From an uncultured Steroidobacter sp. (GTDB lineage Bacteria; Pseudomonadota; Gammaproteobacteria; Steroidobacterales; Steroidobacteraceae), in contig CALMII010000024.1 of assembly GCA_937864115.1 (NCBI GenBank), positions 124,001-188,000 on the forward strand: DNA of 64,000 nucleotides, read 5' to 3'. The position numbers were made by a program, and so were the translations under genes. The notes below the pieces were generated by a model that saw only the letters and a list, made by a program, of their open reading frames with translations, was not told the origin of the DNA and ran no database searches. Of the stretch, positions 25,566-33,173 are shown piece after piece. Numbering within the stretch: the first letter of the stretch is position 1; each line of letters begins with the position of its first letter.

Positions 25566-25943
25566 ATGCACACGCTAGCCGGCCTTTTCGACATCGCTCG
25601 AAAGCACAGCGGAATTCCTTCCGACAACAAGCTAGCGGAGGCTTTGGACGTCGCCCGCGCGCAAATCAGCCAATGGCGTCACGGCACGCACGCCATGAGC
25701 GGCGAGCACGCAACGCGACTGGCCGAACTGACGGGACTCTCAGAGGAATACGTCCTGATCTGCATTCTGAACGCCGAAGCGAAGCGCACGGACGAGGAGA
25801 GGCGCGTGCTGCGACAGATCGCAGGCAAGATAAAGCGCACGGCAGCGATGCTGGCGGTAGGAACAGCAGCAATCCTAGGGCTTTCACATTCTCCGACTAC
25901 AAACGCCGCGCCCCCGGCAGTGCACGATGTTTGTATATTATGA
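25566..25943 (+). CDS. Phage HTH regulator truncated at attR (DUF3693-like)
   Basis: A 125-residue protein in the prophage state. Residues 1-65 are a lambda-repressor-like HTH (NKLAEALDVARAQISQWRHG). Residues about 92-106 are hydrophobic (AAMLAVGTAAILGL). It resembles the DUF3693 regulators of dif-integrating filamentous phages. GGAG precedes ATG 25566 by 9 bp. The stop TGA (25941-25943) lies in the XerD arm of attR. In circular phage DNA the frame would pass through attP into 18168-18206, adding 11 residues (RQIRKVLRKAA) before TAA. Integration therefore changes the protein's C-terminus. Confidence 0.82.
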   Translation: MHTLAGLFDIARKHSGIPSDNKLAEALDVARAQISQWRHGTHAMSGEHATRLAELTGLSEEYVLICILNAEAKRTDEERRVLRQIAGKIKRTAAMLAVGTAAILGLSHSPTTNAAPPAVHDVCIL

Positions 25944-25948
25944 CAAAT
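25921..25948 (+). other. attR: dif-like XerC/XerD site
   Basis: TGCACGATGTT, TGTATA and TTATGACAAAT. The XerD arm is a good dif arm and the XerC arm is degenerate, as expected for the phage-derived half. Joining the attL left arm to this right arm restores a host dif with 24 of 28 matches to E. coli dif. Confidence 0.82.
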
Positions 25949-25993
25949 TTAGATACATATATATGCCGCTTAGGACTGGGTGTCGGTCCAATG

Positions 25994-26030
25994 AAAATTC
26001 CAGTAACCCTCCCCGAAATTCCGGTAACGC
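25994..26030. repeat. Tandem AAATTCC.GTAAC repeats
   Basis: AAAATTCCAGTAACC (25994-26008) and GAAATTCCGGTAACGC (26015-26030) are the same motif about 21 bp apart. Inverted copies recur at 31801, 31935, 33640 and 33763. Tandem inner repeats at element ends are typical of IS21-type insertion sequences, but no transposase remains here. Confidence 0.5.
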
Positions 26031-26174
26031 TAACCAAGGCCGCTCAAACACTTGATCGCGCGATTCTAGGTCGTCCGGGACCGGACCGATGTCCGCTGTG
26101 AATTGGTATGTCCGACGACGAAGAGCACGATTTGCGCGGCCCGATCAGGACGGGCATGACTCGAAGCAACGTTG

Positions 26175-27434
26175 CTAACTGCGTCTGAGTTCAGGTGATC
26201 GCGACGCGTACCATCTGATGCACTGCTCGGCAGCGATTTTCGCACAAGCTACCAATCGGTCGACTTGGTCGGGTGGACACTCCTTCCCAGTAATCTTGTA
26301 ATTGGCCTTCGCATGCGCGAGCTGATTTCTGGACGCAGACAGCGCAGCCGCCAACTCGCTAAGCGCATTTCGGCGGTCATCCGCGCTGCTCTTTGGCGTC
26401 ACCGCTGCGAGCAGTCGAAGGTATCGCGGTGCGTGTGAAGCCATCGGTAGTACATCGCAACAACGCTCGACAGAGAGCTTCAGTGCTTCCGCATCCCGCG
26501 TCAGTACGCGATTTTCTTCAAACAACGTCAAAAGCCCATCGAGATAGTCGGCGTTAGGGTTGAGCGCATCGCGGGATAGCAGCCTTTTGCGAAGGTCCTC
26601 GTACTGCTTCTCACGGACTACAGTGGCCGAGACATATTCGATGCATTTGACGTAGCTCAGTAGAGTCGCATCCCGATTCATTGCGCCATGTCCGCGATTG
26701 AATTCCTGTAGTAGTACGTGCATTCCATGTCCTACGAGCAGAGGCCGCAAACCTGCGGCTCTCGCGGCGAGCGCGTCGATTTCCTCATCCTCTGGATACT
26801 CGGCCTCTTCGCTTGGTCTCGGCGCTTCGAAGTACTCAAGGCCGAGACTTGTTTCCAGTTCAAACAGATAGGACTGGATTATGGCCATCGCGGCATCTTG
26901 GTCTGCACCCTGCGGATGGATCGCCTCAATAAATATGTCATCCGGCATTAGCGGAGGATGGTACTTGTCGTAGAAGTTATCCTTCAGCACTACGGCCGCG
27001 CCGTAGTGAGGTGATGCGCCTCGCAGCCCCACGCGCACCGATACACCAGGCAGCTCAGCGATGGTCGCTGCGCCCAGCTCTCCGCGCTCCGTCGCCTTCT
27101 CAGCAAAGGCGATGGAGCGCAGATCCCACGACATCACTCTCAAAACGGTTCGGGTGCGAGAGTGAAACGTAAGCCCGTCGAATGAAGTCTTCGGGTCGGT
27201 GACCTCATTGCTCAACTCAATGAACTCGCCAATCGAAAGCGATGCATCGGTGTCACAGTACGGAAAGCCGACTACTACTTCCGACGAATCCGTGACGATT
27301 GCATCCGCAAATGCATCGAGCGCGAAATCGTGCGCAATTTCCTCACCATCGAGGAGTACTGTCAGGGCATCAGTGAACTTGAGCAGCGTTGCGCGCAGAT
27401 TGGTTTCCACCTCCGGGGGATCAAACGTCAACAT
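26175..27434 (-). CDS. HEPN-motif protein of TA/ImmA/Beta operon
   Basis: A 419-residue soluble protein. The N-terminal two thirds is an unrecognised alpha/beta region with an acidic stretch around residue 200. The C-terminal domain is helical and carries RNQLAH (R369, H374), which fits the RX4-6H catalytic motif of HEPN ribonucleases. AGGAAGG just before ATG 27434 fixes the start; an alternative 29 codons upstream lies inside the preceding gene. It is the last gene of the higB/higA-ImmA/Beta operon, so a role as effector of a defence or stress system is plausible but unproven. Confidence 0.6.
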   Translation of the reverse strand: MLTFDPPEVETNLRATLLKFTDALTVLLDGEEIAHDFALDAFADAIVTDSSEVVVGFPYCDTDASLSIGEFIELSNEVTDPKTSFDGLTFHSRTRTVLRVMSWDLRSIAFAEKATERGELGAATIAELPGVSVRVGLRGASPHYGAAVVLKDNFYDKYHPPLMPDDIFIEAIHPQGADQDAAMAIIQSYLFELETSLGLEYFEAPRPSEEAEYPEDEEIDALAARAAGLRPLLVGHGMHVLLQEFNRGHGAMNRDATLLSYVKCIEYVSATVVREKQYEDLRKRLLSRDALNPNADYLDGLLTLFEENRVLTRDAEALKLSVERCCDVLPMASHAPRYLRLLAAVTPKSSADDRRNALSELAAALSASRNQLAHAKANYKITGKECPPDQVDRLVACAKIAAEQCIRWYASRSPELRRS

Positions 27435-27493
27435 TACCTTCCTGCCTGAGTGCTTGGGGAGAGCCAACGAGCGCCGCGATCTTCCGAGATGGT

Positions 27494-28624
27494 TTACTTG
27501 AAGAGGAATGTCTGCAGCCAAGGATCGGTGGGCACCGTCTCCGTTTCCTCAAGTCGTTTGGCTCGCAGCAGAATGTTCTGGGCGGTGCGGGCGGTGGTCT
27601 CAATATGAGTGTTGGTGTCGCGCGCTACCCAAGTAGTGGCGTTGCCTAAGCCACCCGCGCCAACCGTGCAGTCGCGGATGGAATGTGTCCCCCAGCAGTC
27701 TGCAACTTCATTCAACTCTGAAGCCTGCATGACTTCCCGAGCCAGTTCGAAGTAATCTTCCGGTCGCCCCTTGAAAAGAACATGCATTGTGGGTGTGGAA
27801 AGACGAACCTTGCTTGGGGCTATCACCGGCCCTACTGGATCAGTCTCACGCGAAAACACGACGCCATAGTCACCCAATGCCGTGGTCTGCAAGCTGCGGT
27901 TGTGAACAAGTGACCTCCATATCGACCCTTCCAGCCGAACTATCCGAACAGGGGCTCCACCAATTGTTCTGGGTGATTTTTCCGGGAAGCTCGATAGGCA
28001 TGCGACGATTCTGCGGAAGGAACGTCCGTCGAGGGCTCCGACCGCCTCGCTGAATATTTCTACGAGGGTATCCAGTGCTCTCTCGTCCTCCGGCATTCCA
28101 TCTAGGCTCTTGCCGTCCAGGATAAGATCCGTTTGCAGGTCTGGCACTTCGATATGCGACTGCACGGTTGCAATGGCACTCAACAGGTCTTGCGGGTCCC
28201 GGAAATCGTCGTACGAAACCCGAATCGCGACACCTCGACGGTCAGTCTGGGCCACTTTGCGAATTGGTCCAAGATAGTCGACTCCGGGACCGCGATCTGC
28301 GGGAGGTCCGGTGACAGGAACAGCTGGCAGATGCAGTTGCCTGGCCGTTCGAAATAGGAACTCAACAGGCGATCCAGCGACGACTTCCGCCTGAGGTGGA
28401 AAGAGAGAGAAGTCGAAGTAGATTGGATTGGCAGTGCCCCAACCTTCCGACACCTTCACTGCGATGTCGGTCAGCCGCTCCTGAAGTTGCGTGGCAGTTT
28501 CAGTGTCCACCCAGGAGATGTCGAGAATAGGCTGTGAGTTCGCCTTTGCGAACGGTGACAAGCGCCCCAATGCCTCAATTTCGCCTGGCTTCGCCCTAAG
28601 AATTGGCACATACACCGCCGCCAT
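27494..28624 (-). CDS. Beta family protein (PF14350-like)
   Basis: A 376-residue cytoplasmic protein starting MAAVYVPILRAKPGEIEALG, matching the Beta protein family named after a T4 protein: short N-terminal beta segment, a long alpha/beta middle, and a C-terminal WGTHSIRDC motif. Homologues are often encoded beside ImmA/IrrE proteases, as here. GGAG precedes ATG 28624 by 6 bp and overlaps the stop of the upstream ImmA gene. The function is not known; the context suggests a target or partner of the protease. Confidence 0.8.
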   Translation of the reverse strand: MAAVYVPILRAKPGEIEALGRLSPFAKANSQPILDISWVDTETATQLQERLTDIAVKVSEGWGTANPIYFDFSLFPPQAEVVAGSPVEFLFRTARQLHLPAVPVTGPPADRGPGVDYLGPIRKVAQTDRRGVAIRVSYDDFRDPQDLLSAIATVQSHIEVPDLQTDLILDGKSLDGMPEDERALDTLVEIFSEAVGALDGRSFRRIVACLSSFPEKSPRTIGGAPVRIVRLEGSIWRSLVHNRSLQTTALGDYGVVFSRETDPVGPVIAPSKVRLSTPTMHVLFKGRPEDYFELAREVMQASELNEVADCWGTHSIRDCTVGAGGLGNATTWVARDTNTHIETTARTAQNILLRAKRLEETETVPTDPWLQTFLFK

Positions 28625-28626
28625 AC

Positions 28627-29823
28627 TTAGCTCCACTTTATCTCTGGGAACTGTGACCGCACTTGCCCATATCCAACCATCTTGGAGAAGAGCTTGTAGT
28701 TGCGCCGCTCGAATCGAATGCGTCCGGCAACAATCGCTGGATGAATCTGATTCTGGGCAGCGACGGACTCAATGTTTTTTTGGGACGGACTGAGATGAGC
28801 TCTGCTTCTACGCCATTCGGCGCGAGGAATCAGAATCTCGGCAGCAACCTCATTGGCCTCTTTCTCCATCGGATCGTTCCTCGCTTCCCCCTTCTCTATG
28901 TTTTCGTCCGCAATCGCCCTGTTGCTGTTTGGATCCAGATGCTTCCACGCGTGAACGAGTTCGTGCATCAGCGTGAACCAGAAGTTGTCGAGCCGGTCTT
29001 CTCGCAGCGTGAGCCCGATCACCGGCGCTCCGTTCTTCCCTAGCATTGCTGCCCCATCAAGCCGGGTGGGCGGTAGGTGCGGCTCTACAACCAACGCAAT
29101 TCCGCGCTCAGCCAAAAAGTCCATAGCGAGTCTCGGCCCGCGATCCATCCAGCTCAATTTGGCAATGTACGCGAGCGTGTACTCATTCAGGCAAGTGCGA
29201 TCAAAACGACCGAGAAGATAGGATCGCGCATCAGCGATTTCACGGACACGTGCGATCCACAGCTGAACACGAGTACGGTTGGTTCGAGCGTTGGCCCCAA
29301 AGACGACCGTGTGCTTAAGCAGGACTGGGCTGCCGGCCGGAGCAAGAAAGCGCTTGATAAGGTCTGATGCAGACGCGCCCGCCTCGATCCATCCCCGGCT
29401 CTTGACCAGGTCCAGCGGTACTTCGTCATCAGAGTATTCGGACGAATCGAGCACCTGCTCCGGCTTCTCTCTGATCAACAGCGCCGCTGGAATACCCAGC
29501 TTCTCATGCAATGCACGGATCATTGGAAGCGTAAGCGGACGCTTCCGAGCCAATACTTCCGACGCCCGATTCTTACCACCCAAAATATCGGCAATGTCCT
29601 TCTGACGCAGGCCCATCTCCTCCATGCGAAACATGATCGCGTCAATGGGATCAGGCGTGCCGATCTCAAAACGCACCCTTTCGTAATCCTCGACCAGTTT
29701 GGCCAACAATTCGAGACGAGATGCCTCGGAGGAATTCGCATCAGGATCACTCGCGGCAAGCTTCTCGATCGCATCGAGGTATTCGCGATACTGCGCCTCA
29801 GACTTAATGATTCGAACTTCCAA
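28627..29823 (-). CDS. HigA-like antitoxin fused to ImmA/IrrE metallopeptidase
   Basis: 398 residues from TTG 29823 (EVRIIKSEAQYREYLDAIEK, the usual HigA opening). An Xre-type HTH at residues about 70-125 (LRQKDIADILGGKNRASEVL) is followed by a linker and a C-terminal ImmA domain with the zinc motif HELVHAWKH. So antitoxin/DNA-binding and protease functions lie on one chain. ImmA-type proteases cleave repressors, so it may regulate itself or a partner. It lies 13 bp after the higB stop. A longer start at 29886 would overlap higB and is less likely. Confidence 0.85.
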   Translation of the reverse strand: MEVRIIKSEAQYREYLDAIEKLAASDPDANSSEASRLELLAKLVEDYERVRFEIGTPDPIDAIMFRMEEMGLRQKDIADILGGKNRASEVLARKRPLTLPMIRALHEKLGIPAALLIREKPEQVLDSSEYSDDEVPLDLVKSRGWIEAGASASDLIKRFLAPAGSPVLLKHTVVFGANARTNRTRVQLWIARVREIADARSYLLGRFDRTCLNEYTLAYIAKLSWMDRGPRLAMDFLAERGIALVVEPHLPPTRLDGAAMLGKNGAPVIGLTLREDRLDNFWFTLMHELVHAWKHLDPNSNRAIADENIEKGEARNDPMEKEANEVAAEILIPRAEWRRSRAHLSPSQKNIESVAAQNQIHPAIVAGRIRFERRNYKLFSKMVGYGQVRSQFPEIKWS

Positions 29824-29836
29824 TGAACTTCTACCT

Positions 29837-30133
29837 TCAGCGCGTGCGTTGTCTGTTTCGCCGGTCATACTCAGCATGAGTGCCAATCCAGTTGATCACC
29901 ACAGTCGCCGAGTTGTACGAGACGGTGACTTCCATCCGATACTCGTTGCCCCGGACGTTAAAGATCACAACGTTTCGCTCGAGAATGCTGGCGCTGGCGT
30001 AGTGACGCTTGATGTCGTGCGGAGTGCGCCAAGCTGCGCGTTCCGCATCGGCTAACCAGTTCGCTAACCATCGCCGGGCGTCCGCATGTCCTTCCACGAA
30101 GGCATGGAGCCGGCTCCGCCCGACGACTTTCAT
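29837..30133 (-). CDS. higB: HigB-type mRNA interferase toxin
   Basis: 98 residues (MKVVGRSRLHAFVEGHADAR...) with the HigB-family pattern: an N-terminal helix pair, ERNVVIFNVRGNEYRMEV in the sheet, and the C-terminal IGTHAEYD motif. HigB cleaves mRNA on the ribosome. It is followed directly by a HigA-like antitoxin, the order usual for higBA. A palindromic operator lies 43 bp upstream. Confidence 0.87.
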   Translation of the reverse strand: MKVVGRSRLHAFVEGHADARRWLANWLADAERAAWRTPHDIKRHYASASILERNVVIFNVRGNEYRMEVTVSYNSATVVINWIGTHAEYDRRNRQRTR

Positions 30134-30175
30134 CAAACAGCCTATGATCTGTGTTGACCCGAACAATAACACTAA

Positions 30176-30213
30176 GTTCCCACGATGGGAACCCGCGTGA
30201 TATCTTGTTCCCA
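30176..30213. promoter_or_regulatory. Palindromic operator upstream of higB
   Basis: GTTCCCACGATGGGAAC (30176-30192) is a perfect 7-3-7 palindrome, and another half-site GTTCCCA lies at 30207-30213. It sits between higB and the rightward NTPase fragment. HigA antitoxins repress their own operon by binding such palindromes, so this is the likely HigA operator. Confidence 0.6.
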
Positions 30214-30290
30214 CCCCCCCGATCAGAAGGGTCGCTCCATCCATACCCGATCTCTGACGAGTACGTAGGCAGCAGGACCGGATCGCGCCA

Positions 30291-30716
30291 ATGCCCCCAG
30301 TCAAATTTGTCGCGCTTGATCGACGCTTTGTTCCTGTTCGCACCGAGCGAGGCGGCGAGCCGGATGAGTCGCAGGACTATGCGCGCGAGTTGGCCTTGAT
30401 CGATGATACGTTGGGCTGGAAGGAGCTCCTTGAACGGCGTCGTGTCGTACTCCTAGCAGAAGGCGGATCTGGTAAGTCCACGGAGCTTGAAGAACAAGCT
30501 CGGCAGCGCCGGGCAGATGGTGAGTTTGCGTTCTTCGCGACCATTCAGAACGTTGCCCGCGCGGGACTTGATGCTGCGTTCCACGCACAACAGACAGAAC
30601 TGCACGCATGGCGCGTTTCGAGCAGGCCGGCATGGTTCTTTTTTGACAGCATTGACGAGGCCAAGTCCGCGCAGGTGCGCTTACGCGACGCCCTTGACGC
30701 GATCGCGAGCCAATAG
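30291..30716 (+). pseudogene. N-terminal fragment of a P-loop NTPase
   Basis: 141 residues with Walker A (LLAEGGSGKSTELEE) and Walker B (WFFFDSIDEAKS) but nothing after. Proteins that start this way are normally large NACHT-like ATPases of several hundred residues, often linked to defence. The frame ends in TAG at 30714-30716, and the following DNA does not continue the domain in any frame. It is therefore probably a truncated remnant. Confidence 0.65.
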
Positions 30717-30736
30717 ATCCGCCGGACCCGTTCGTC

Positions 30737-31036
30737 GTGCACCCCGCGCACATGGGCCCGATGGATTTGGAGTGGCTCAAAAGAAACGAAGCTGGATTCC
30801 GCGCCTACAACGAGCGCGCCGAAGCTTGGCCATTCAAGCCAGACCTGCCACTGTTGCCCGAGGACGATCACGACATAGAGCACCTGCGTCGGCTGCTAAC
30901 CGCCGGGCAAGATTCACCGCTGGACTCGGAAATGGATTCACTGCTTGCCAAGATCCGCCGGCGCCTACGCGCCGGGAATGAGGCAGACGGGAGCGCAGTC
31001 GATCCTCACCTGCAAAGGGATCCGGATGCGCCGTAA
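30737..31036 (+). CDS. Hypothetical protein, possibly remnant
   Basis: A 99-residue, charged, helical frame (DLEWLKRNEAGFRAYNERAE...) starting at GTG 30737 or ATG 30752. The composition looks protein-like, but no family is recognised and it lies among gene debris. It is not in frame with the NTPase fragment before it. Confidence 0.35.
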   Translation: MHPAHMGPMDLEWLKRNEAGFRAYNERAEAWPFKPDLPLLPEDDHDIEHLRRLLTAGQDSPLDSEMDSLLAKIRRRLRAGNEADGSAVDPHLQRDPDAP

Positions 31037-31081
31037 AAAGTTCGTCTCAGAGATGGCCTCGATCGCAGAGCGGCTGGATAT

Positions 31082-31609
31082 ATGAACCATCGTAAACGTT
31101 TCGTGCCACGCGAATCCCCGCGCTATCGTGCGGTCAAATCCAAAGACCACGGCGACCCCGGGCACTTCTCATGGATCGTATTCGACAGCGCCAAGCCTGG
31201 CCCGTTCGTTGAGTTCACCTATATCGCCGACTGCATCAGCGCTGGGGATGCTCGGCTCGTGGCCGATGCGCTCAACTCCTACCGTCCACCTGATGCCACT
31301 GAAAGCTACATAGCCTCTCTGAAGGCGGCGATCGCGCGCAAAGAAAGGCGTGGGCAATCCAGAGAGCGGAAGCCCTTTGCAGAACAGGCAGGCTGCGACG
31401 ATGTTCCCTGGCTCGTCCCTTCTGCCTTCGGAGACTGGTTTGAGATGCTCGGCCGTGCACTTGAGGTAGCTCGCAACCTTGGACGTGAGATCGCGATGTT
31501 CGAACACCTCTCTCGGGTGTTTGAGCCACATCCGGGCCCCGCAGTAAAAGCAGCACCCCTGCTGGAGTTCGAACGCCAGCCGACGCAAACGAATCAGCTT
31601 CTTCATTAG
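31082..31609 (+). CDS. Hypothetical protein, 3' half antisense to HNH gene
   Basis: A frame of 175 residues. The first ~95 (HFSWIVFDSAKPGPFVEFTY, DARLVADALNSY) look like a genuine small protein. The rest is low-quality and lies opposite the HNH gene, so the true gene has probably lost its 3' end by recombination near 31,370-31,390. It is preceded by a 19-codon frame with an ATGA overlap. The function is unknown. Confidence 0.45.
   Translation: MNHRKRFVPRESPRYRAVKSKDHGDPGHFSWIVFDSAKPGPFVEFTYIADCISAGDARLVADALNSYRPPDATESYIASLKAAIARKERRGQSRERKPFAEQAGCDDVPWLVPSAFGDWFEMLGRALEVARNLGREIAMFEHLSRVFEPHPGPAVKAAPLLEFERQPTQTNQLLH
31169..31606 (-). CDS. HNH nuclease-like protein, probably 3'-truncated
   Basis: From ATG 31606 (GGAG 5 bp upstream) the first ~75 residues form an HNH module: CFYCGARM, then CTAEHLKPVSEGRRDEPGN and VAACLFC. 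These are the zinc Cys pairs and the catalytic HLKP/GN elements of a small HNH endonuclease. Beyond CLFC the frame is antisense to a protein-like + frame and has no HNH similarity, so the native C-terminus seems replaced. Activity is doubtful. Confidence 0.6.
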   Translation of the reverse strand: MKKLIRLRRLAFELQQGCCFYCGARMWLKHPREVFEHRDLTSKVASYLKCTAEHLKPVSEGRRDEPGNIVAACLFCKGLPLSGLPTPFFARDRRLQRGYVAFSGIRWTVGVERIGHEPSIPSADAVGDIGELNERARLGAVEYDP

Positions 31610-31800
31610 GGCTCCAATGATTGTGGAGCCCCGTATCACCCAGATGTGGGTATCAGAGGGCGAGCTAGTACGGACACAGTCCGACAGCCGCAAATCAATG
31701 CCCGGAAACTAGCCGGCATTTGCCGCCAACGCCTTTTTAGCCGAAAGCGACCTCGCACCGCAATTGCCGATCGATGCCACTCTCATCCCTGCGGAGGCCA

Positions 31801-31814
31801 GTTACCGGAATTTC
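31801..31814 (+). repeat. GTTACCGGAATTTC repeat copy
   Basis: The same motif as the inverted tandem copies at 25994-26030 and the direct copies at 31935, 33640 and 33763. Possibly a leftover insertion-sequence end. Confidence 0.45.
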
Positions 31815-31934
31815 CGCCACGGTTTGGACATAACTGCTCCAAAATTGGCTAACCCATTGTTCAAGCAACACTTCCAGGGGGAAACGTCCATCGGTCGCTA
31901 CACGATTCCAAGTGGCTGATTTTAATGGGACGGC

Positions 31935-31962
31935 GTTACCGTAATTTCGTTGGCATGACAGC
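31935..31962 (+). repeat. GTTACCG.AATTT.GTTGGC repeat copy
   Basis: Matches the copy at 33763-33790 over 28 bp at about 23 positions, including GTTGGC and GACAG after the core. The shared flank suggests both are ends of the same kind of element. Confidence 0.5.
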
Positions 31963-32531
31963 TGCCAATCTGCTCTCGGGCGTGCCATTTGAGTTCCGCG
32001 CACTTGTGCGGCTCGCGATTGTGAGGCTCGCCCCAGAACGCCCATGAGTTCACATACGTTGCGCACGCGGCCGCCAAACGGAAACGGTACGGGGCGCAAC
32101 ATCTTTCGCAGACACTCGAACGTGCCGTCGCTCGTCCGCGTGGTCGGCGATCGTCGAGCTCGCACTTGCAGATACGTCAGGCATGCGAGCGTCATGCGTT
32201 TACTGATCTCCACGGACCAGGGATGCATGAAGAGGAAATTGCCGAGACGTGTTTCGAAGACCTGCCGATCGCTGGCTTGGTTGCTCACGAATGTCTCATC
32301 GGGGGATGCGCGTCGGTCTCCCACCGCGCCGTCTGCCGCAGCACGCTTCGTCGGTGGGTCGGTTTTGCACGACTTCATAGAGTGCGCCCGTCTTCCCGCA
32401 GTCCGATAGTGGATCTAGCCACAGCGCCTTTATACCCGCCAGAGATTTCCTCGATATTCAACAGTTAGGACAGCGACATCAATTGCGAGATCCGACAGCA
32501 GAAAGCTTCTGCGACGCCCATTTTCTGTCTT

Positions 32532-33173
32532 CTAGGACTGGATCGCAGCCTCAACCACGGCGATCGCCCATTCAGGGACAGCGCTCAACTGCTCAGCATC
32601 CGTTGGATCCGGATGGATAAGCTCACCGCTCACCATTTCCATTACCAATACAGGATCTGGGATCGGCTGCCCTGGTGCGACCTGTGCGCTGTTGTCGAAG
32701 ACCTGCAGGTGTGCGAGGTGCGGCGAAAGATGGATGAGATTCTTCCGGGAGCTATCCCAGCGCTCGCGGATTTTTGATTCGGGGATGTCATGGCCGCCGC
32801 TTGCTACTCGCGCCTTCACGCGCTGCAGATGCAACTCCGGCGAGGCAAGCCCGCAGTACCACATGACGACATCGTGTGTTGCGCTCGCTTTCCTGAGAAG
32901 CGCGGGAATCGTGTTGGCCCCGAGCGTCGTTTCAAAGGCGAAGTTCCTGCCTGTGGCGATTGCATCCTCCAGTTGCTCACGCCCGAAGTGCCACGCGACT
33001 GCATTTGCCTCCTCGAGGGTCAGGCCATGCTTTGTCATCAATTCGCGTGCATGGCTGTCCGGGTTGAACCAGCTCAACCCATGTTCGTGGAGAAGATTGC
33101 CGCCCACCGAACTCTTGCCTGCTCCATTCACTCCTGCGAGTACGAAGATGAATGGGCGGGATGCTTGACTCAT
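32532..33173 (-). CDS. Zeta-type toxin (P-loop kinase)
   Basis: 213 residues. Walker A is GVNGAGKSS near the N-terminus, followed by FNPDSHARELMTKHG and FAFETTLGANTIPALLRKA, the arrangement of zeta/UDP-GlcNAc kinase-like toxins and their relatives. The stop of the upstream antitoxin overlaps its start (TGATG). It is probably the toxin of a two-gene addiction module; the partner is Phd-like rather than an epsilon protein. Confidence 0.8.
   Translation of the reverse strand: MSQASRPFIFVLAGVNGAGKSSVGGNLLHEHGLSWFNPDSHARELMTKHGLTLEEANAVAWHFGREQLEDAIATGRNFAFETTLGANTIPALLRKASATHDVVMWYCGLASPELHLQRVKARVASGGHDIPESKIRERWDSSRKNLIHLSPHLAHLQVFDNSAQVAPGQPIPDPVLVMEMVSGELIHPDPTDAEQLSAVPEWAIAVVEAAIQS

Larger units (their letters stand above)
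18151..25948. mobile_element. Inovirus (filamentous phage) prophage integrated at dif
   Basis: 7.8 kb between two dif-like Xer sites that share TGTATATTA. Gene order on the minus strand from right to left is: early genes, Rep, ssDNA-binding protein, small membrane protein, major coat, coat paralogue, TraX-like, pIII-like, pVI-like, Zot. This is the standard filamentous phage order. There is no integrase and no secretin gene, as expected for phages that use host XerCD and a host secretin. An HTH regulator at the right end and a DUF3653-like gene at the left end point rightward and become neighbours in the circular phage. Confidence 0.92.
31607..32531. other. Degenerate accessory DNA without a convincing gene
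   Basis: About 925 bp. Frames up to ~210 codons exist on both strands, but none shows a family, a good ribosome binding site or ordinary composition. Two copies of the GTTACCGGAATTTC-type repeat lie at 31801 and 31935. Probably a graveyard of insertion-sequence or other mobile DNA. Confidence 0.5.

Noticed and set aside
26108..26188. 26-codon frame MSDDEEHDLRG... right of attR
   Set aside because: No ribosome binding site and no recognisable similarity; too short to support as a gene.
31737..32378. 213-codon minus-strand frame
   Set aside because: No family, no ribosome binding site, biased composition, and it includes two copies of the short repeat; treated as degenerate DNA.
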